Shown here in pieces: positions 46,201 to 55,831 of a DNA stretch of 64,000 nt. The first letter of the stretch is position 1; each line of letters starts with the position of its first letter. A program made the translations under genes and the position numbers. Source of the DNA: Sapria himalayana (Eukaryota; Streptophyta; Magnoliopsida; Malpighiales; Rafflesiaceae); the NCBI GenBank assembly GCA_029783825.1, contig JAREIK010001468.1, forward strand, positions 2,800,761 through 2,864,760. Direction: 5' to 3'. The notes beneath the pieces are model-generated. The model made no database searches, was not told the DNA's origin, and saw only the letters and a list, made by a program, of their open reading frames with translations.

Positions 46201-48862
46201 TTCATGCCGTGTCCGTGTCGTGTCCAGGTGTCGGACACGGCTGTATGGAGCCGTGTCCATGCTTCCTTGGTCATAACTGCTATTTTGCATCATCTCTTTT
46301 CTCTCTCTAAAGTTGCCAAATATGTCACCTTTATACCTTGGATGCCATTTTGCAACCCCCTATGCCACCCCCGTTGGAGCAACATAATTTATGATTTGGG
46401 TGCAATTTTGACAATTACGGGGATGGCACCCCTGATGGCAACTCCCGTTGGAGTTGCTCTGATGTGCGGCGAAAACAAGAGCAAGCTATAAAAACAGTTC
46501 CTAGCAGACAAAACTCCCACCATGCAGATCTGGGAGAGATGAATCGGACCAATCGAGAACTCTAAAAACAAAAACAAGCTCAAAACCACAGCATAAATGA
46601 GAACCAGACCTTGATTCGATCAGCATCACTGAGTGGTCTTGAAGTGATATCTCTAGAATGTGACCCAGATTGAGGATCAGAGTTCAACAACTCAGCCACA
46701 AATTCAAGGACGGGTTTGGGTTCTATAAATGCAGTGGAAGACATATCTGATCAAACAATGTGAGAGTAACCATTATCACGCGCATATCCCATCTAATTAG
46801 GATCAGCTGCAGAAGAAGCATCTAGAAATCACGCGCGCGCGTGCGCGCGAGCGTGCGTGCCTGTGTGAGAGTGTGATGAATATTTCAGGAATACCAATAT
46901 TCAATGAGAGCCCCATCTGGGTAGGACGGATGCTCTGATAGAAGCCACGCCAACTCTCCAAGCCTTCGCCAAGGTTTACTTTGTTGCCGAGGTAAGGAGA
47001 GTAAAATGAGCGACCAACAGGAATATACCTGCAGCATTAAAACTAGGATAAACAGACACGAAGATGATTTTTTTTGTTCCATGAATGTGCAGAGAGAAGA
47101 AGAGGAAGAGAACTGAGAAATGGGCATTTCGCGCAGAACAATGTCTAGAACTTGAAGGGCTTCCTGCGGAGCATCGGCATGCTTCCCCTGCAAAAAGAGT
47201 TCTAGATGGTGCAGGTCAGCCCTCGAAGCTAATTTAATTGCAATCTTGTACTCCCTTTCTCTTCTGCTGACAGGGGTAAGAGAAGCTTATCAGAAGAAGA
47301 AAACAGGAAGAGTGACAGAGAAAAATAAAAGATGAAACCTTTGGCATCCAGATCCATCATCCTCGTCGATTAGGGTGATTCTGAACTCCTTGGAAGTGAA
47401 GGGAAGTGGGCCAGCAGTGTAGAGACTTTTGCGCCCATCATAGGCAGGAAGACGATTGGCGAGTTCCTTTTTCTTGTATGATTTGATTAGTTGCTCCATA
47501 AGTGCACGAGTAGTACCTCTGGACGTCACCTCGGGAGTAATTGTTACCTGCCTCAAACGTCAGCGTCAAGAACACTGACACGAGCGAGAAAAGAAGAACA
47601 GTAAAAAAAAAAACAGGAAGAACACGAGAACCCACATCGTATTGGTGAAAATCCTTGTCTGGCAATTGTGCAAAAAAGTGATTTGCTTTCACTTTACATT
47701 TAAAGCCAGCAGTTCCCTTTCCAGGCCGCAGAGGAAACCTTATGGACTTGTTTGAAGGGAGTGCGACCTGAATTTCCCTGCAAGAGCTCTCTGATGCCTG
47801 GGTGTGCAACTTCTGCAGCCCCTGCGACAGATCAGGAGGCATGGCAGCCTCTCGTGGCTCGACCGGAAATGGAGTTGGGCTTGCTTGCTGCAGCTCAGGA
47901 ACCATTCTGGGAGTGCTGGTGGGAATGATCTCTCCGCCACCACGAACCACATAAACACCCCCATGCCCACCTCGACTCCCTGATTGCTGCGGAACTTGAC
48001 CACGTGGTGGTGCGCCTCCTCTCCTACCCTGCTGAGCCGCCCCACTCGGTCGAGTTCCTTGTGGAGGTGCCCTCCCTGCACCTTGAATGAGCATCCCTGC
48101 ATGCCCACCCTGCAATGGCGGCCCTCTCTGAGCACTTTGCATCATCGACCCTCCATGGCCACTTTGCATTGGCGAGCCTGCAGGATGACGTTGCATAGGC
48201 GACCCTTCAAGACCAATCTGCATCGATGGCCTGCCTACGCTTCCTTGCTGATGTGACCTTCCTCTACCACCCTGGGGTGATGACCTTCCTCGACCATCTA
48301 GCTGGGGCATCCGACCTGAGCTGGCTTGCACGGTCAATCCTCCGCGTTGACCACCTTGCACATATGGCATTCCTCCACGTTGACCACCTTGCACGTATGG
48401 CATTCCCCCACGTTGACCACCTTGCACGTATGGCATTACCCCACGTTGACCACCTTGCACGTATGGCATTCCCCCACGTTGACCACCTTGCACGTATGGC
48501 ATTCCCCCACGTTGACCACCTTGCACTTGTGGCATTGCTCCACGTTGACCACCTTGCACGTATGGCATTCCCCACTCACCTATGGGAGATGAACCCCCTT
48601 CCCCAGATAGATGGGCTGGGGTGCCACCATGTTGTGGCGGCTGTTGCAGAGCACCATGGCTGGGACCACCACCACGTCCATAACCACCCCTACTAATACT
48701 ATGGAGTTGAGTGCTTGGAGCCCTCTGAGGGATCCCCACACCACGACCACCACCACTTATTCTTTGTGTGCCACTGCCACCATAACTGCTGCTCCTTCCA
48801 TCAGTTGGCTCGGAGCTCTGCTCCTTGCTTTGATCATCTTCAGATGGCCCCTTCCGATCCAT
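34305..48862 (-). CDS. AGO1: Argonaute protein, AGO1 clade (21 coding exons)
   Basis: Small-RNA-guided RNA slicer, the core of the plant RISC complex. The joined exons give 3726 nt, 1241 codons plus TGA, without a frame break. Order: Gly/Gln/Arg-rich N-terminus (1-365), N domain from [20 protein letters not shown] (about 370-530), L1 ([11 protein letters not shown], 530-573), PAZ (574-739), L2 and MID (740-910), PIWI to the end, finishing RVMFYC. Slicer residues are present: Asp957 ([13 protein letters not shown]), Glu998 (AHRQEL), Asp1042 (YRDGVSEG) and the HYH at 1139-1141. Length exceeds Arabidopsis AGO1 (about 1050) because of the N-terminus. The clade call rests on AGO1-like blocks, MID loop DSNGSLYG and the miR168 site; AGO5/MEL1 is less likely. 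Introns 5, 7, 8, 10, 14 and 20 are swollen, mostly by transposons. It may be a diverged AGO1 paralogue. Confidence 0.96.
34587..35301. repeat. 25-bp direct repeat bounding AT-rich DNA in Argonaute intron 20
   Basis: agaacctactagaagctact plus five more bases occurs identically at 34587-34611 and 35277-35301. The 665 bases between are much more AT-rich than the exon flanks. The ttctagaaccttccagaacc motifs beside the left copy resemble chromovirus LTR sequence. Confidence 0.6.
37000..37345. mobile_element. Non-autonomous hAT element in Argonaute intron 14
   Basis: 346 bp from TAGAGGTGTCAAACGGGCC to GGCCCGGTTGACATCTCTA, with a perfect 8-bp target duplication, tatcaacc, at 36992-36999 and 37346-37353. 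GC-rich interior with repeated GGCACGG/CCGTGCC subterminal motifs. No coding capacity; ORFs across it are spurious. Confidence 0.93.
38017..41382 (-). CDS. AGO1: Argonaute exons 9-12: linker 2 and start of MID domain
   Basis: Exons 41382-41275, 41168-41097, 38344-38225 and 38158-38017. They code [78 protein letters not shown] and [16 protein letters not shown]. This is the most diverged part relative to AGO1: the segment before DLLI is shorter, with the usual RYHDATSKL..GKE stretch missing. The DSNGSL loop (880-885) corresponds to the 5'-nucleotide specificity loop (DNNGSL in Arabidopsis AGO1). Intron 10 is 2752 nt with three hAT-like copies. Confidence 0.92.
38355..38408. repeat. AAT microsatellite in Argonaute intron 10
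   Basis: Interrupted (AAT)n/(AAC)n run beginning about 10 bases from exon 11. It makes the polypyrimidine side of that acceptor a TTATTATT tract on the transcribed strand. Confidence 0.9.
39082..39330. mobile_element. Partial hAT-like element
   Basis: Begins TAGAAGTGTCAATTAGGTCGG, a degenerate family end, with GGCACGG/TGGCACG interior. The right end was not found, so the end coordinate is approximate. Confidence 0.5.
39992..40470. mobile_element. Partial hAT-like element
   Basis: Begins TAGATGTGTCAACTGAGAC and carries the GC-rich GCCGTGCC/GGCACGG interior of the family. The right end is decayed and approximate. Confidence 0.5.
40573..40925. mobile_element. Non-autonomous hAT element in Argonaute intron 10
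   Basis: 353 bp from TAGAGGTGTCAAATGGGCC to GGCCCGGTTGACACCTCTA, with a perfect 8-bp duplication, catgggca, at 40565-40572 and 40926-40933. The inverted ends match almost perfectly, so insertion is relatively recent. Same family as 37000-37345. Confidence 0.94.
42172..42890. repeat. Microsatellites: CA/TG, AAT and TTTA
   Basis: (CA)n then (GTGTGC)n at 42165-42220, (AAT)n at 42538-42573 beside the exon 8 acceptor, (AT)n and (TTTA)n at 42820-42888. Confidence 0.9.
42413..46746 (-). CDS. AGO1: Argonaute exons 5-8: PAZ domain
   Basis: Exons 46746-46610, 45131-45025, 44923-44788 and 42529-42413. They code [91 protein letters not shown] and [17 protein letters not shown]. The PAZ pocket that holds the 3' end of the guide RNA is recognisable. 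A short insertion (PQSGSHS) lies between the AELLNSD and RDITSRP blocks. Introns 5 (1478 nt) and 7 (2258 nt) contain transposons. Confidence 0.94.
42966..43494. mobile_element. hAT-like element, GAGCTCGACTCG-rich
   Basis: Starts TAGGGAGGCTAATGA and ends with the inverted TCATTAGCATCCCTA. Flanks gtcattag/gtcgttgg match 6 of 8. The interior has inverted clusters of ctcgagtcgagct-like motifs and an (AT)n run at 43247-43283. It lies in Argonaute intron 7. Confidence 0.7.
43925..44716. mobile_element. Possible non-autonomous DNA element
   Basis: The left side is rich in cccgacccagccggt and accggttgaacc-type motifs (43935-44100). The right side carries the inverse (cggtcgaacccc, cgacccggttgaacc, ccgggccgggtc at 44625-44715) around an AT-rich core. 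No precise ends or target duplication were found. Confidence 0.4.
45251..46460. mobile_element. TIR element in Argonaute intron 5, host of a nested hAT
   Basis: Ends AGAGCAGCTCCAACAGGAGC and, inverted at the right, AGAGCAACTCCAACGGGAGT: a TIR of about 24 bp with two or three differences. The target duplication is unclear. Its body is interrupted at 45460-46269; without that insert it is about 400 bp, a MITE size. Confidence 0.75.
45460..46269. mobile_element. Nested hAT element
   Basis: Starts CTAAGAAACACGGACATGG, ends CCGTGTCCATGCTTCCTTG, flanked by a perfect 8-bp duplication, gtcataac, at 45452-45459 and 46270-46277. The interior has repeated gacacgg/ggatacgg motifs at both ends and an AT-rich tattttattttata core. 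No transposase. Confidence 0.88.
46826..46866. repeat. CG/GT-rich simple repeat in Argonaute intron 4
   Basis: An alternating purine-pyrimidine run (cacgcgcgcgcgtgcgcgcgagcgtgcgtgc) about 30 bases from exon 4. Confidence 0.85.
46895..47547 (-). CDS. AGO1: Argonaute exons 2-4: N domain and linker 1
   Basis: Exons 47547-47339, 47263-47114 and 47028-46895. They code [85 protein letters not shown] and [20 protein letters not shown], all near-identical to AGO1 blocks. Introns are 88, 75 and 85 nt with GT-AG borders. Confidence 0.95.
47636..48862 (-). CDS. AGO1: Argonaute exon 1: repeat-rich N-terminus and start of N domain
   Basis: Codes residues 1-409, from [10 protein letters not shown] to HQYD at donor GAT|GTGGGT. 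The ATG lies eight bases inside the exon after a likely acceptor TTTTATAG|GCGACGTT, so a 5' UTR intron is probable. Residues 98-174 are seven 11-residue repeats (consensus [11 protein letters not shown]). Residues about 205-270 hold a looser array around GSPMQ. RG/GR-rich stretches suit the disordered region that in AGO1 binds partners and may be arginine-methylated. Residues 370-409 begin the conserved N domain. Confidence 0.93.
47881..47901 (-). promoter_or_regulatory. Candidate miR168 target site in the Argonaute coding sequence
   Basis: The 21 bases encode most of VPELQQA, the same protein position (VPELHQA) where Arabidopsis AGO1 mRNA is cut by miR168. Compared with a perfect complement of miR168 as I remember it, there are three mismatches (target positions 8, 14, 20) and one G:U pair (position 5). 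Positions 8 and 20 are also mismatched in Arabidopsis AGO1. This implies the usual AGO1-miR168 feedback loop. Pairing is inferred; the miRNA gene is not in the window. Confidence 0.75.
48341..48571 (-). repeat. Seven-copy 33-bp coding tandem repeat
   Basis: Seven in-frame copies of a 33-bp unit, translating as [11 protein letters not shown] with single variants (A/V at position 1, Q for Y at position 4). DNA copies are nearly identical, suggesting recent expansion and likely copy-number variation. The antisense frame gives an artefactual [10 protein letters not shown] repeat protein. Confidence 0.95.
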
Positions 48863-49700
48863 AACGTCGCCTATAAAACAAGTCACGCACAAAAACACAT
48901 ATCAATAATGTGTTATTGCCATTGGGAAGCACGATTTTGTAGCAGATAGAAGGCGCTTGCGGATGAAAAGAAATGACAATCAGCACTGGTCATTATTAAT
49001 GAATTATACGTCTCCTTTTGAAAATACGAGTAAGCATGATGATCTACCCCTCTTATTCGCCTGCAACACTCGGAAATTTCAATTGAGAGGATCAATCGGA
49101 AAAATACATCACGCCGAAGACAACAGCACCACTGATATGACAGTCATTCGAAAACTAAGAGTAAAAACAACGAATCAGCATGTTTGGGAACTTAACTCCT
49201 ACGAAGAAATGAGAAAATCGATTGCGAGAAATACTCAGATCCATACAAATTAGCAAGAACAAGGCCAGAGAGAAAGAGAAAGAAACAAGAAGTGGAGAGA
49301 GAGCTTCAGACCTTGATGAGCAGCGTCCTCGCCTCGAATGCTATCAAAACACCTCTAGCGTCCACTGCGGATGGAAAGCCAGAGAGAGAGGAAATGTCCC
49401 GGAGAAGTCAGAACCAGACGAATCGAAAAAAGAAAAAGAAAGCTACGGAAGCCTCGAGCGCTCCTACCTCCTACCAGAAGCAACAGTTGCCGCCTCAGAG
49501 TCTTCGCCGGAAACCCGCTTTTCTCCAAGAGAACGGGACGAAAGCAAGGAAAAAGAAGCACGTATGTACGGAGCCTGAGCCGCGCTTGTCTCGGGAAGAG
49601 GGAAGCAGGAAAAGCTCAATCAGAGCACTTCATAAAGGCTTCCTCCAACCAGATCGCGACTTCCTATTCATCAGGAATCGAGCCATGATTCGAACTGTGA
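48863..49700 (-). promoter_or_regulatory. Argonaute 5' UTR, leader intron and promoter-proximal region
   Basis: An acceptor TTTTATAG|GCGACG lies at 48871/48870, eight bases upstream of the ATG. A good donor candidate, CAAG|GTCTGA, lies at 49312/49311, which would make a leader intron of about 440 nt and a GC-richer CT-containing 5' UTR exon at about 49312-49600. The transcription start and TATA box could not be fixed. ORFs here are on the opposite strand and not supported. Confidence 0.45.
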
Positions 49701-50195
49701 AATAAATTCAAATCAAAAAAAAAAAAAGAAAAAAAAGCAGAGGCGAATCTCACATTCGGCGGTTGCTTTGCAGTGACGTCTCCTGTTTCCCGTTTGGATG
49801 ATTAATGATGTGTGTTGCTCGTTTTAAACTTGTTTAAACTAACTCTCCGGATCGATCGCTTTAAGGCGCTTTCTTCTTTTTGTTCTCGTTTGGCGCTAGA
49901 TCACAAATTTATCAAGGAAAATTAAATGCCGACTAGCAGACTAAGTGAAGTTGAGTGATTTCTCACCTTGCTAGATAAAAAGCACACATCTAGTACTCGT
50001 TTGCATTGATGACGAAAACAAATAAATTATGGAAAGATTTCGTCTTTAACATTTTTATAATTTTTTTGTTACATTTTACATATAAAATTTTGCTTTCTGG
50101 TTTTGAAAACATACCTATATATAACTTTTTATATATATACACACACACATATAACTATATATATATATATATATATGTAGATATAAAAACATTTT

Positions 50196-50242
<47 letters not shown>

Positions 50243-50699
50243 TGTGTGTGTGTGTTTATGTGTGTGTGTGTGTGTTTATATGTGTGTGTTTGTTTGTGTG
50301 CGTGTGTTTATATGTATTTGTGTGTGTTTATATGTGTGTGTGTGTGTTTGTGTTTGTGTGTGTGTGTGTGTGTGGTTGTGTGTGTGTGTGTGTTTTTTTT
50401 TATTAATTAAAAAAACAATTTTTATATATTATATATGTGTGTGTGTGCGCGCGCGCATGTGTGTGTTTGTGTGTGTGTGTGTGTTTTTATTAATTAAAAA
50501 AATATTTTTGATATATATATATATATATAACTATATATGTATATATTACATATATATTTGTTTTCATTTTTTTGAATTTACCCCAGCATCCTAAAAAAAT
50601 CAAAAAATGATTTTCAAAATAAAATATTCACAAAAACAATATATGTTTATATTAAATATATATAGTTGCATGTGTGTGTATGTGTGCGCGTGGGTAGAT

Positions 50700-50747
<48 letters not shown>

Positions 50748-50774
50748 CTCTCTCTCTTTCTCTCTCTCTCTTCG
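49701..50774. repeat. Intergenic low-complexity and microsatellite tract
   Basis: A-rich run at 49718-49740, then (AT)n at 50155-50236, compound (TG)n/(TGTTTG)n at 50240-50395 and 50437-50485, and (AT)n-(CT)n at 50698-50771. ORFs of Cys/Val or Ile/Tyr composition here are artefacts. No gene is supported. Confidence 0.88.
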
Positions 50775-53700
50775 GACTATAAGAAAATGATGAAAGAGAG
50801 AGAAAATAGAGACGCTCAATTCCATTTCTAAAATTAAAAATGGAATTGAAATAGATTAGAAACGAAATGGACAATTTGCTCTAAAAATAAAAAACAGAAT
50901 AATAATCTGATACTATTAGAAGGGGAAATTTATTTCATTATTATATGAAAATAAGAAGATTATTTCATTAAAAACTATGATGAAAATTAATTGTATTTCA
51001 ATTATTTTTGAAACGGATTGTGAATCTGTTTCAGATTTTAACCACGGGATTCCTTTTCGTCGTTCTCTTTGAAATCGAATATCAGTCCGTCACTATACGA
51101 CTTTAATAATTTCAGCAATGGAATTGAATTCCGTCACTATTTGACGTTATTTGTTTTTTGAAGAATGTCTCGTCCATTCGAAAAAAAATTTAGGGTTTAG
51201 GCAAAATTATTACTTACATGTCACCACCCTCAACATATTTTTATATTGTGAACTTTCATATATAAATTAAATTAAAAAAACAAACTTACTAGCACAGATA
51301 CAACTTTTTACATCAAACCATTACAATCCTATCAGCTTCAAAATCATCTACATGCATACAATCTTGAAATGAAAGAGTTCTATTTCTTGTAATAAATCAT
51401 AAATGATGATAATAAATCCAATGTCCCACCAATTGGGAGATAAACTATATGAGAAAGTATCACTTAATTATTTTAAAGTATTTATTATCTTGTGCACATA
51501 TCCCACACACTATAGATTATTCTTCAAATATAGCATGATATTACATTTATGTGTTTTTTTGCTTTTATGTGATGTTGATTTTTTGTTTGCCAAAAAAATT
51601 CTTGTTTTATTCATTTAGAATGTATGATTATGTTTTTCTAGTATGTGATTTTTGTTTAATTTTTTGCGACTTCATCCATGATAGATAACTATAAAATATT
51701 TAGTTTTTTGTATATGAGAAAAATACAGCTGAAGGCTATTAGTAAATATGTAAAAGATTAATGCAACCCTCATTATCTCATTTTAATTAAAAACTTCCCT
51801 ATTAATGATTCGACTATAATATTTTTATGGCATCTATGTAATGTGATAAATATGTTACTAAAATTTTATTACAAATAAATTATTATCTATATTATTATAT
51901 TCAATATGCATTGGTATTATATGTTACAGGAAAGAAAAATAATATACAAATTGATCGTTAATGGATAAATGTCAAACTAAGAGATAAGTTTTTGACTAAT
52001 AAGTTTGTAGTAGGGATTGAGGGATCTATTTGGTTTGTTCAAAAGTACCCTTGATTAATGGAAGAAACAAAAATAAAATGCTCATATAATGACCATAAAT
52101 GTCAGAATCAGAGTTTTCAAGAAGTGGATATAGTATAATTTCATCTAGTAAAAAATATATTTGTTAGAGACTATTATGTTTTGTATAAACATGAAAAAAT
52201 AGTTGTATCACAAATAATAAAGTATTATATACATATAAGTATTGATTCAAATGTTGTAATAGAATATGTCAATCCCAACGATGCATGTGATGATATGTTG
52301 AAACATATTATTGGTTTTTTCTTCAATTCGGATGTCCTTGACTATATCTCAAAATTAACAACAAAAAAAAGTTATAAAATGTTAAAAGTATCAGAAGAAT
52401 ATGGTTGGCCAGGTAATCCATTTGGCAATTCAAAGTTATTTACGATGATCAGACTTTTGAACTTAACGGCAAAACATCAATCTTTATAAATGTATTTTAA
52501 TGAAATTTGTGAGTTGTTATATGAATTGTTACCAAAGAATAACATCATGACATATATTTTTTATAGTACAAATAAGTTAATGTGAGGTTTGAGTTTGTCT
52601 GCAAAAAAAAATACATTGCAACATTAATGGTTGCATGATATATTGGGGTGAAAATAGTAAATTAATTACTTGTAATTTCTATAACTATCATTGGTACAAA
52701 ATACATGCTACATTTAAAATATAGAACATAAATATTTCTCATAAAATGATGTATTACTCTCCATTGACTTCTCATACTATCTCCATTGACTATATCTCAA
52801 AATTTTTATAGCTATCATTGGTACAGAATACATACAACATGTAAAATATAGACATTAAATATTTCTCATTAAATGATGTATTACTTCCCATTGACTTCTC
52901 ATCTGCAAAAATTATTTGTATCTAAATCTATAGCTAATAACATAAGTTGGCACAAATAGCATACCACAAAACAAGGTGTGATGTGACATTGCTCAGATTC
53001 TCCATCTTGGAAATATTTTAATGATATTCATTCATCTTTTGTAGATAAATGTCAAAATATCAGATTAGGACTATGCATATATAGATCTCAACCATTTAGA
53101 TAAATAAGGCAAGAATACTCTTCATGGCTAGTGAGGATAATTTCTTACAACCCTTTTTTGCAGAGCTAAAATATTTTTGGGAGCATGATGTGGAAACATA
53201 TGATATATCTAGAAAGCAAAACATTTAAATGCGAGGAGCTTTTATGGGAACTAAAGTGATTTTCCAGCTTATTCAATGTTGTCAAGATAAAGTACTTTAG
53301 GGAAATTAGCTTGTCCTTACTACATGGAGAACTCTAATGCATTTTCTCCGGGTAAATAAGGAAAAACTTACTTGTTTGATAACTATCATAAGTTCTTACA
53401 TGTGGAACATCTATTTTGAAAGAATCTTAAGACATTTAGGAAATTCCAAATAGTTGTAAATTTTTCACCATCTTTGATAACAAGTACCAAAATATTAGAG
53501 GTAATTGAAAGATATAGCTTCAAAAATATTATAGATGTTGATGCTGATTACATTAATACACAAATTTTGGAGAATTATCACAGTGTTTGGAAAATATGAA
53601 GTATCTTTTAGGATTTTCCTTAATTAAAAATCAACTTAATCAGGCATAACTTATAGGTGATGTACATTAAGAAAAATTTTTTTGATAATATTTTTAATAC

Positions 53701-55486
53701 CATAATGAATGTAGAAGGAAAAATAAAAAAAATTTCAAATTAAGAGATGATTTGACAAAGTTATGTCCATGTCCACAAAGTTATATATGAATGAATCAAT
53801 GAATAAATTTCTTAGGGCTTATTATAGTTTTGACAGGGATGTAGATGAAGCATTGTGCACATAGTTGATGTAGCTCAAATTCACTAACAAATATGCATCT
53901 AATATGGGAAGATGTGTTGATATGAAAAAGCATAATTTATTTTGGATAAATAGACATGACTGTCATATTTTTATGCAGGGGCTAATACCCATAGCATTCT
54001 GTGAATTATTATTAAAAAATATTTAGGAAGCAATGACTAAAATAAATATGTTTTTAAAAATTTTTCTTGTAATGCCATAACAAAGGAAGACATAGAATAA
54101 TTATAAATAATATACCCATAATTATATGTAGACCTTGAGCATATTTTTTTCTTTTAGGTTATTCGACTCCATATAACATCTTTCGATCCACTTGCCTTAT
54201 AAATCCTTGATAGCATGTCTTGTGCAATACATGTGAATGTATCTATCCTTTTGAAAGTTTATATAATTTTTATTTGTTAATCTAAAAATTTAAATGTATC
54301 AAATAAATATATATTATTCTAATGAATATATTTTTCAGATATCTTAGAAATTGAAAAATAATGTTCAAAATAATGCCAAAGTTGAAGGATCAATATGCAA
54401 TACCTACTTGATTGAAGAAGATTTGGTAATTTGTGAGTAATACTTTTGACCACAATTATATAATTTGCATTACAAAATATCATCAAATAATGATTATAAT
54501 ATGGGGAAGGATCAAAAGATGATGATATACTTTCCATGTTGATTCATGTGGGTCGATCATATAGTAGAGCAAAATTAAGATATTTTTTGGGTGATCAGGA
54601 GTATAATACCATGCACACATACATCTTTTTGAACCATGAGGAAGTTACACTATATATTGAGTAATATTAATAATCATTTTATATTATTATTTTTTTGTCA
54701 TAGTATCTGATATATATTTTATAATATTCAAAATAACTTCAATATTATTTTTATAGAATTTATGCTAAGGAATTAAGGCAATTAGAACCACATATTGATG
54801 ATGTTTACATTGATACAAAGTTTGGTAAAAATTTTGTACTTTGGTTTGAAAAATTTGTCATTATATAACTTATCATTTTTGCTTCTAAAAAATAACATGC
54901 CACATTATATAAATATCAATTTATTTTTTTATATTTTGTAGATACATTTTTTATCATCAAATATATGTAATTGATAAATAAAGGAACTTGCAAAAGAGCC
55001 ATTATGATGTTTATAGATATTTCTTATACATTATATAAATGGATACAAATTTTACACTTTGAAACATAGTTCAAATAGAGTTGCAATGAATAGTGATGTA
55101 TGCATTAAGGGGTCCGACTCTATTTTATCTAATATTGACTTTCATGATCGATTAATTTGAATTTTCTTCTTGGAGTATCTTATTTTACCAATTAAGAAGA
55201 TAATTCTGTTTAAGTATAAATGGTTTTATCATATTTTAAATACGAGTACTAGAATTCATTATCAATACAACATTATTGATATGCACCATAATAAATATTA
55301 TCATAAGTATGAGATCTCAATTCCATCACTATAGTTAAGAATATCTAGACAATTTCTATTTCTGAAATTTATTAAGGATCCTTTTTAGAAATGAAAATAT
55401 TATGTTTCTATTTAGGTCACAAAGTGCAAATTGTAATAGAATTAAAAATGGATTTGGCCATTTCTAATTTCTTATTTCTTGTAGTG
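50775..55486 (+). mobile_element. Decayed CACTA (En/Spm) element
   Basis: The right end is ..TTTCTTGTAGTG (to 55486), the inverted CACTACAAGAAA terminus. The left end is a degenerate GACTATAAGAAAA at 50775. Both sides carry subterminal gaaatgga/tccatttct repeats, and the left also has ccgtcacta motifs. A plus-strand TNP2-type transposase pseudogene lies between. About 4.7 kb; the 3-bp target duplication is not preserved. Confidence 0.75.
51930..54250 (+). pseudogene. TNP2-type CACTA transposase, heavily decayed
   Basis: Reading in order across frames: an IDR.WINVKLRDK-type start and HLVKNIFVRDYYVLYKH (transposase-associated domain); KMLKVSEEYGWPG (52370); CNINGCMIYWGEN (52618), matching the family C.NDC.LYWGE; SDSPSWKYF and KCQNIRLGL (53000); LQPFFAELKYFWEHDVETYD (53150); and YASNIGRCVDMKKHNLFW and IFMQGLIPIAFCELL (53890-54000). 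Stops and frameshifts are frequent; the longest open piece is about 100 codons (52181-52489). A duplicated patch (acatttaaaatatagaacat and relatives) occurs at 52650-52900. Confidence 0.75.
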
Positions 55487-55642
55487 TTATATGTTAAAAA
55501 CTATATACTTTATACTATATATATCAAAATATATAATTATATATATATAAGTCTATATAAGTATACATATGTATAAATATAGTTTTAAACTATATATCAT
55601 AAGCTATATACATTAAAACTATATAGTTATGTATATATAGTT

Positions 55643-55683
<41 letters not shown>

Positions 55684-55830
55684 ATATATAAATAATATGT
55701 AAAATAGTTAGTTTATACGATATTATAATTATATATAGTTTACATTTGTAAAAGTGAATAGTTCAAAGGTTTTGTATATAGCTAGCTTAAAATATATATA
55801 GTTACATATGTGACATATAGTTAAATTATA
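55487..55830. repeat. AT-rich spacer between two CACTA ends
   Basis: (AT)n and tatatagtta repeats only. No gene is visible. Confidence 0.8.
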
Positions 55831-55831
55831 T

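Noticed and set aside
48226..48696. Long plus-strand ORF antisense to Argonaute exon 1, with [10 protein letters not shown] repeats
   Set aside because: It is the shadow of the 33-bp coding repeat on the other strand; the minus-strand frame is a clear Argonaute.
34305..48862. AGO5/MEL1 or AGO2-type identity
   Set aside because: The MID loop DSNGSLYG, the VPEL.QA miR168 site and the block sequences resemble the AGO1 clade; phylogeny was not run.
49222..49705. Plus-strand ORFs of 105-137 codons upstream of the Argonaute
   Set aside because: Overlapping frames of Arg/Lys/Ser-rich sequence in the presumed Argonaute leader on the opposite strand; no family match.
50006..50594. Cys/Val-rich and Tyr/Ile-rich ORFs
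   Set aside because: Translation of TG and AT microsatellites.
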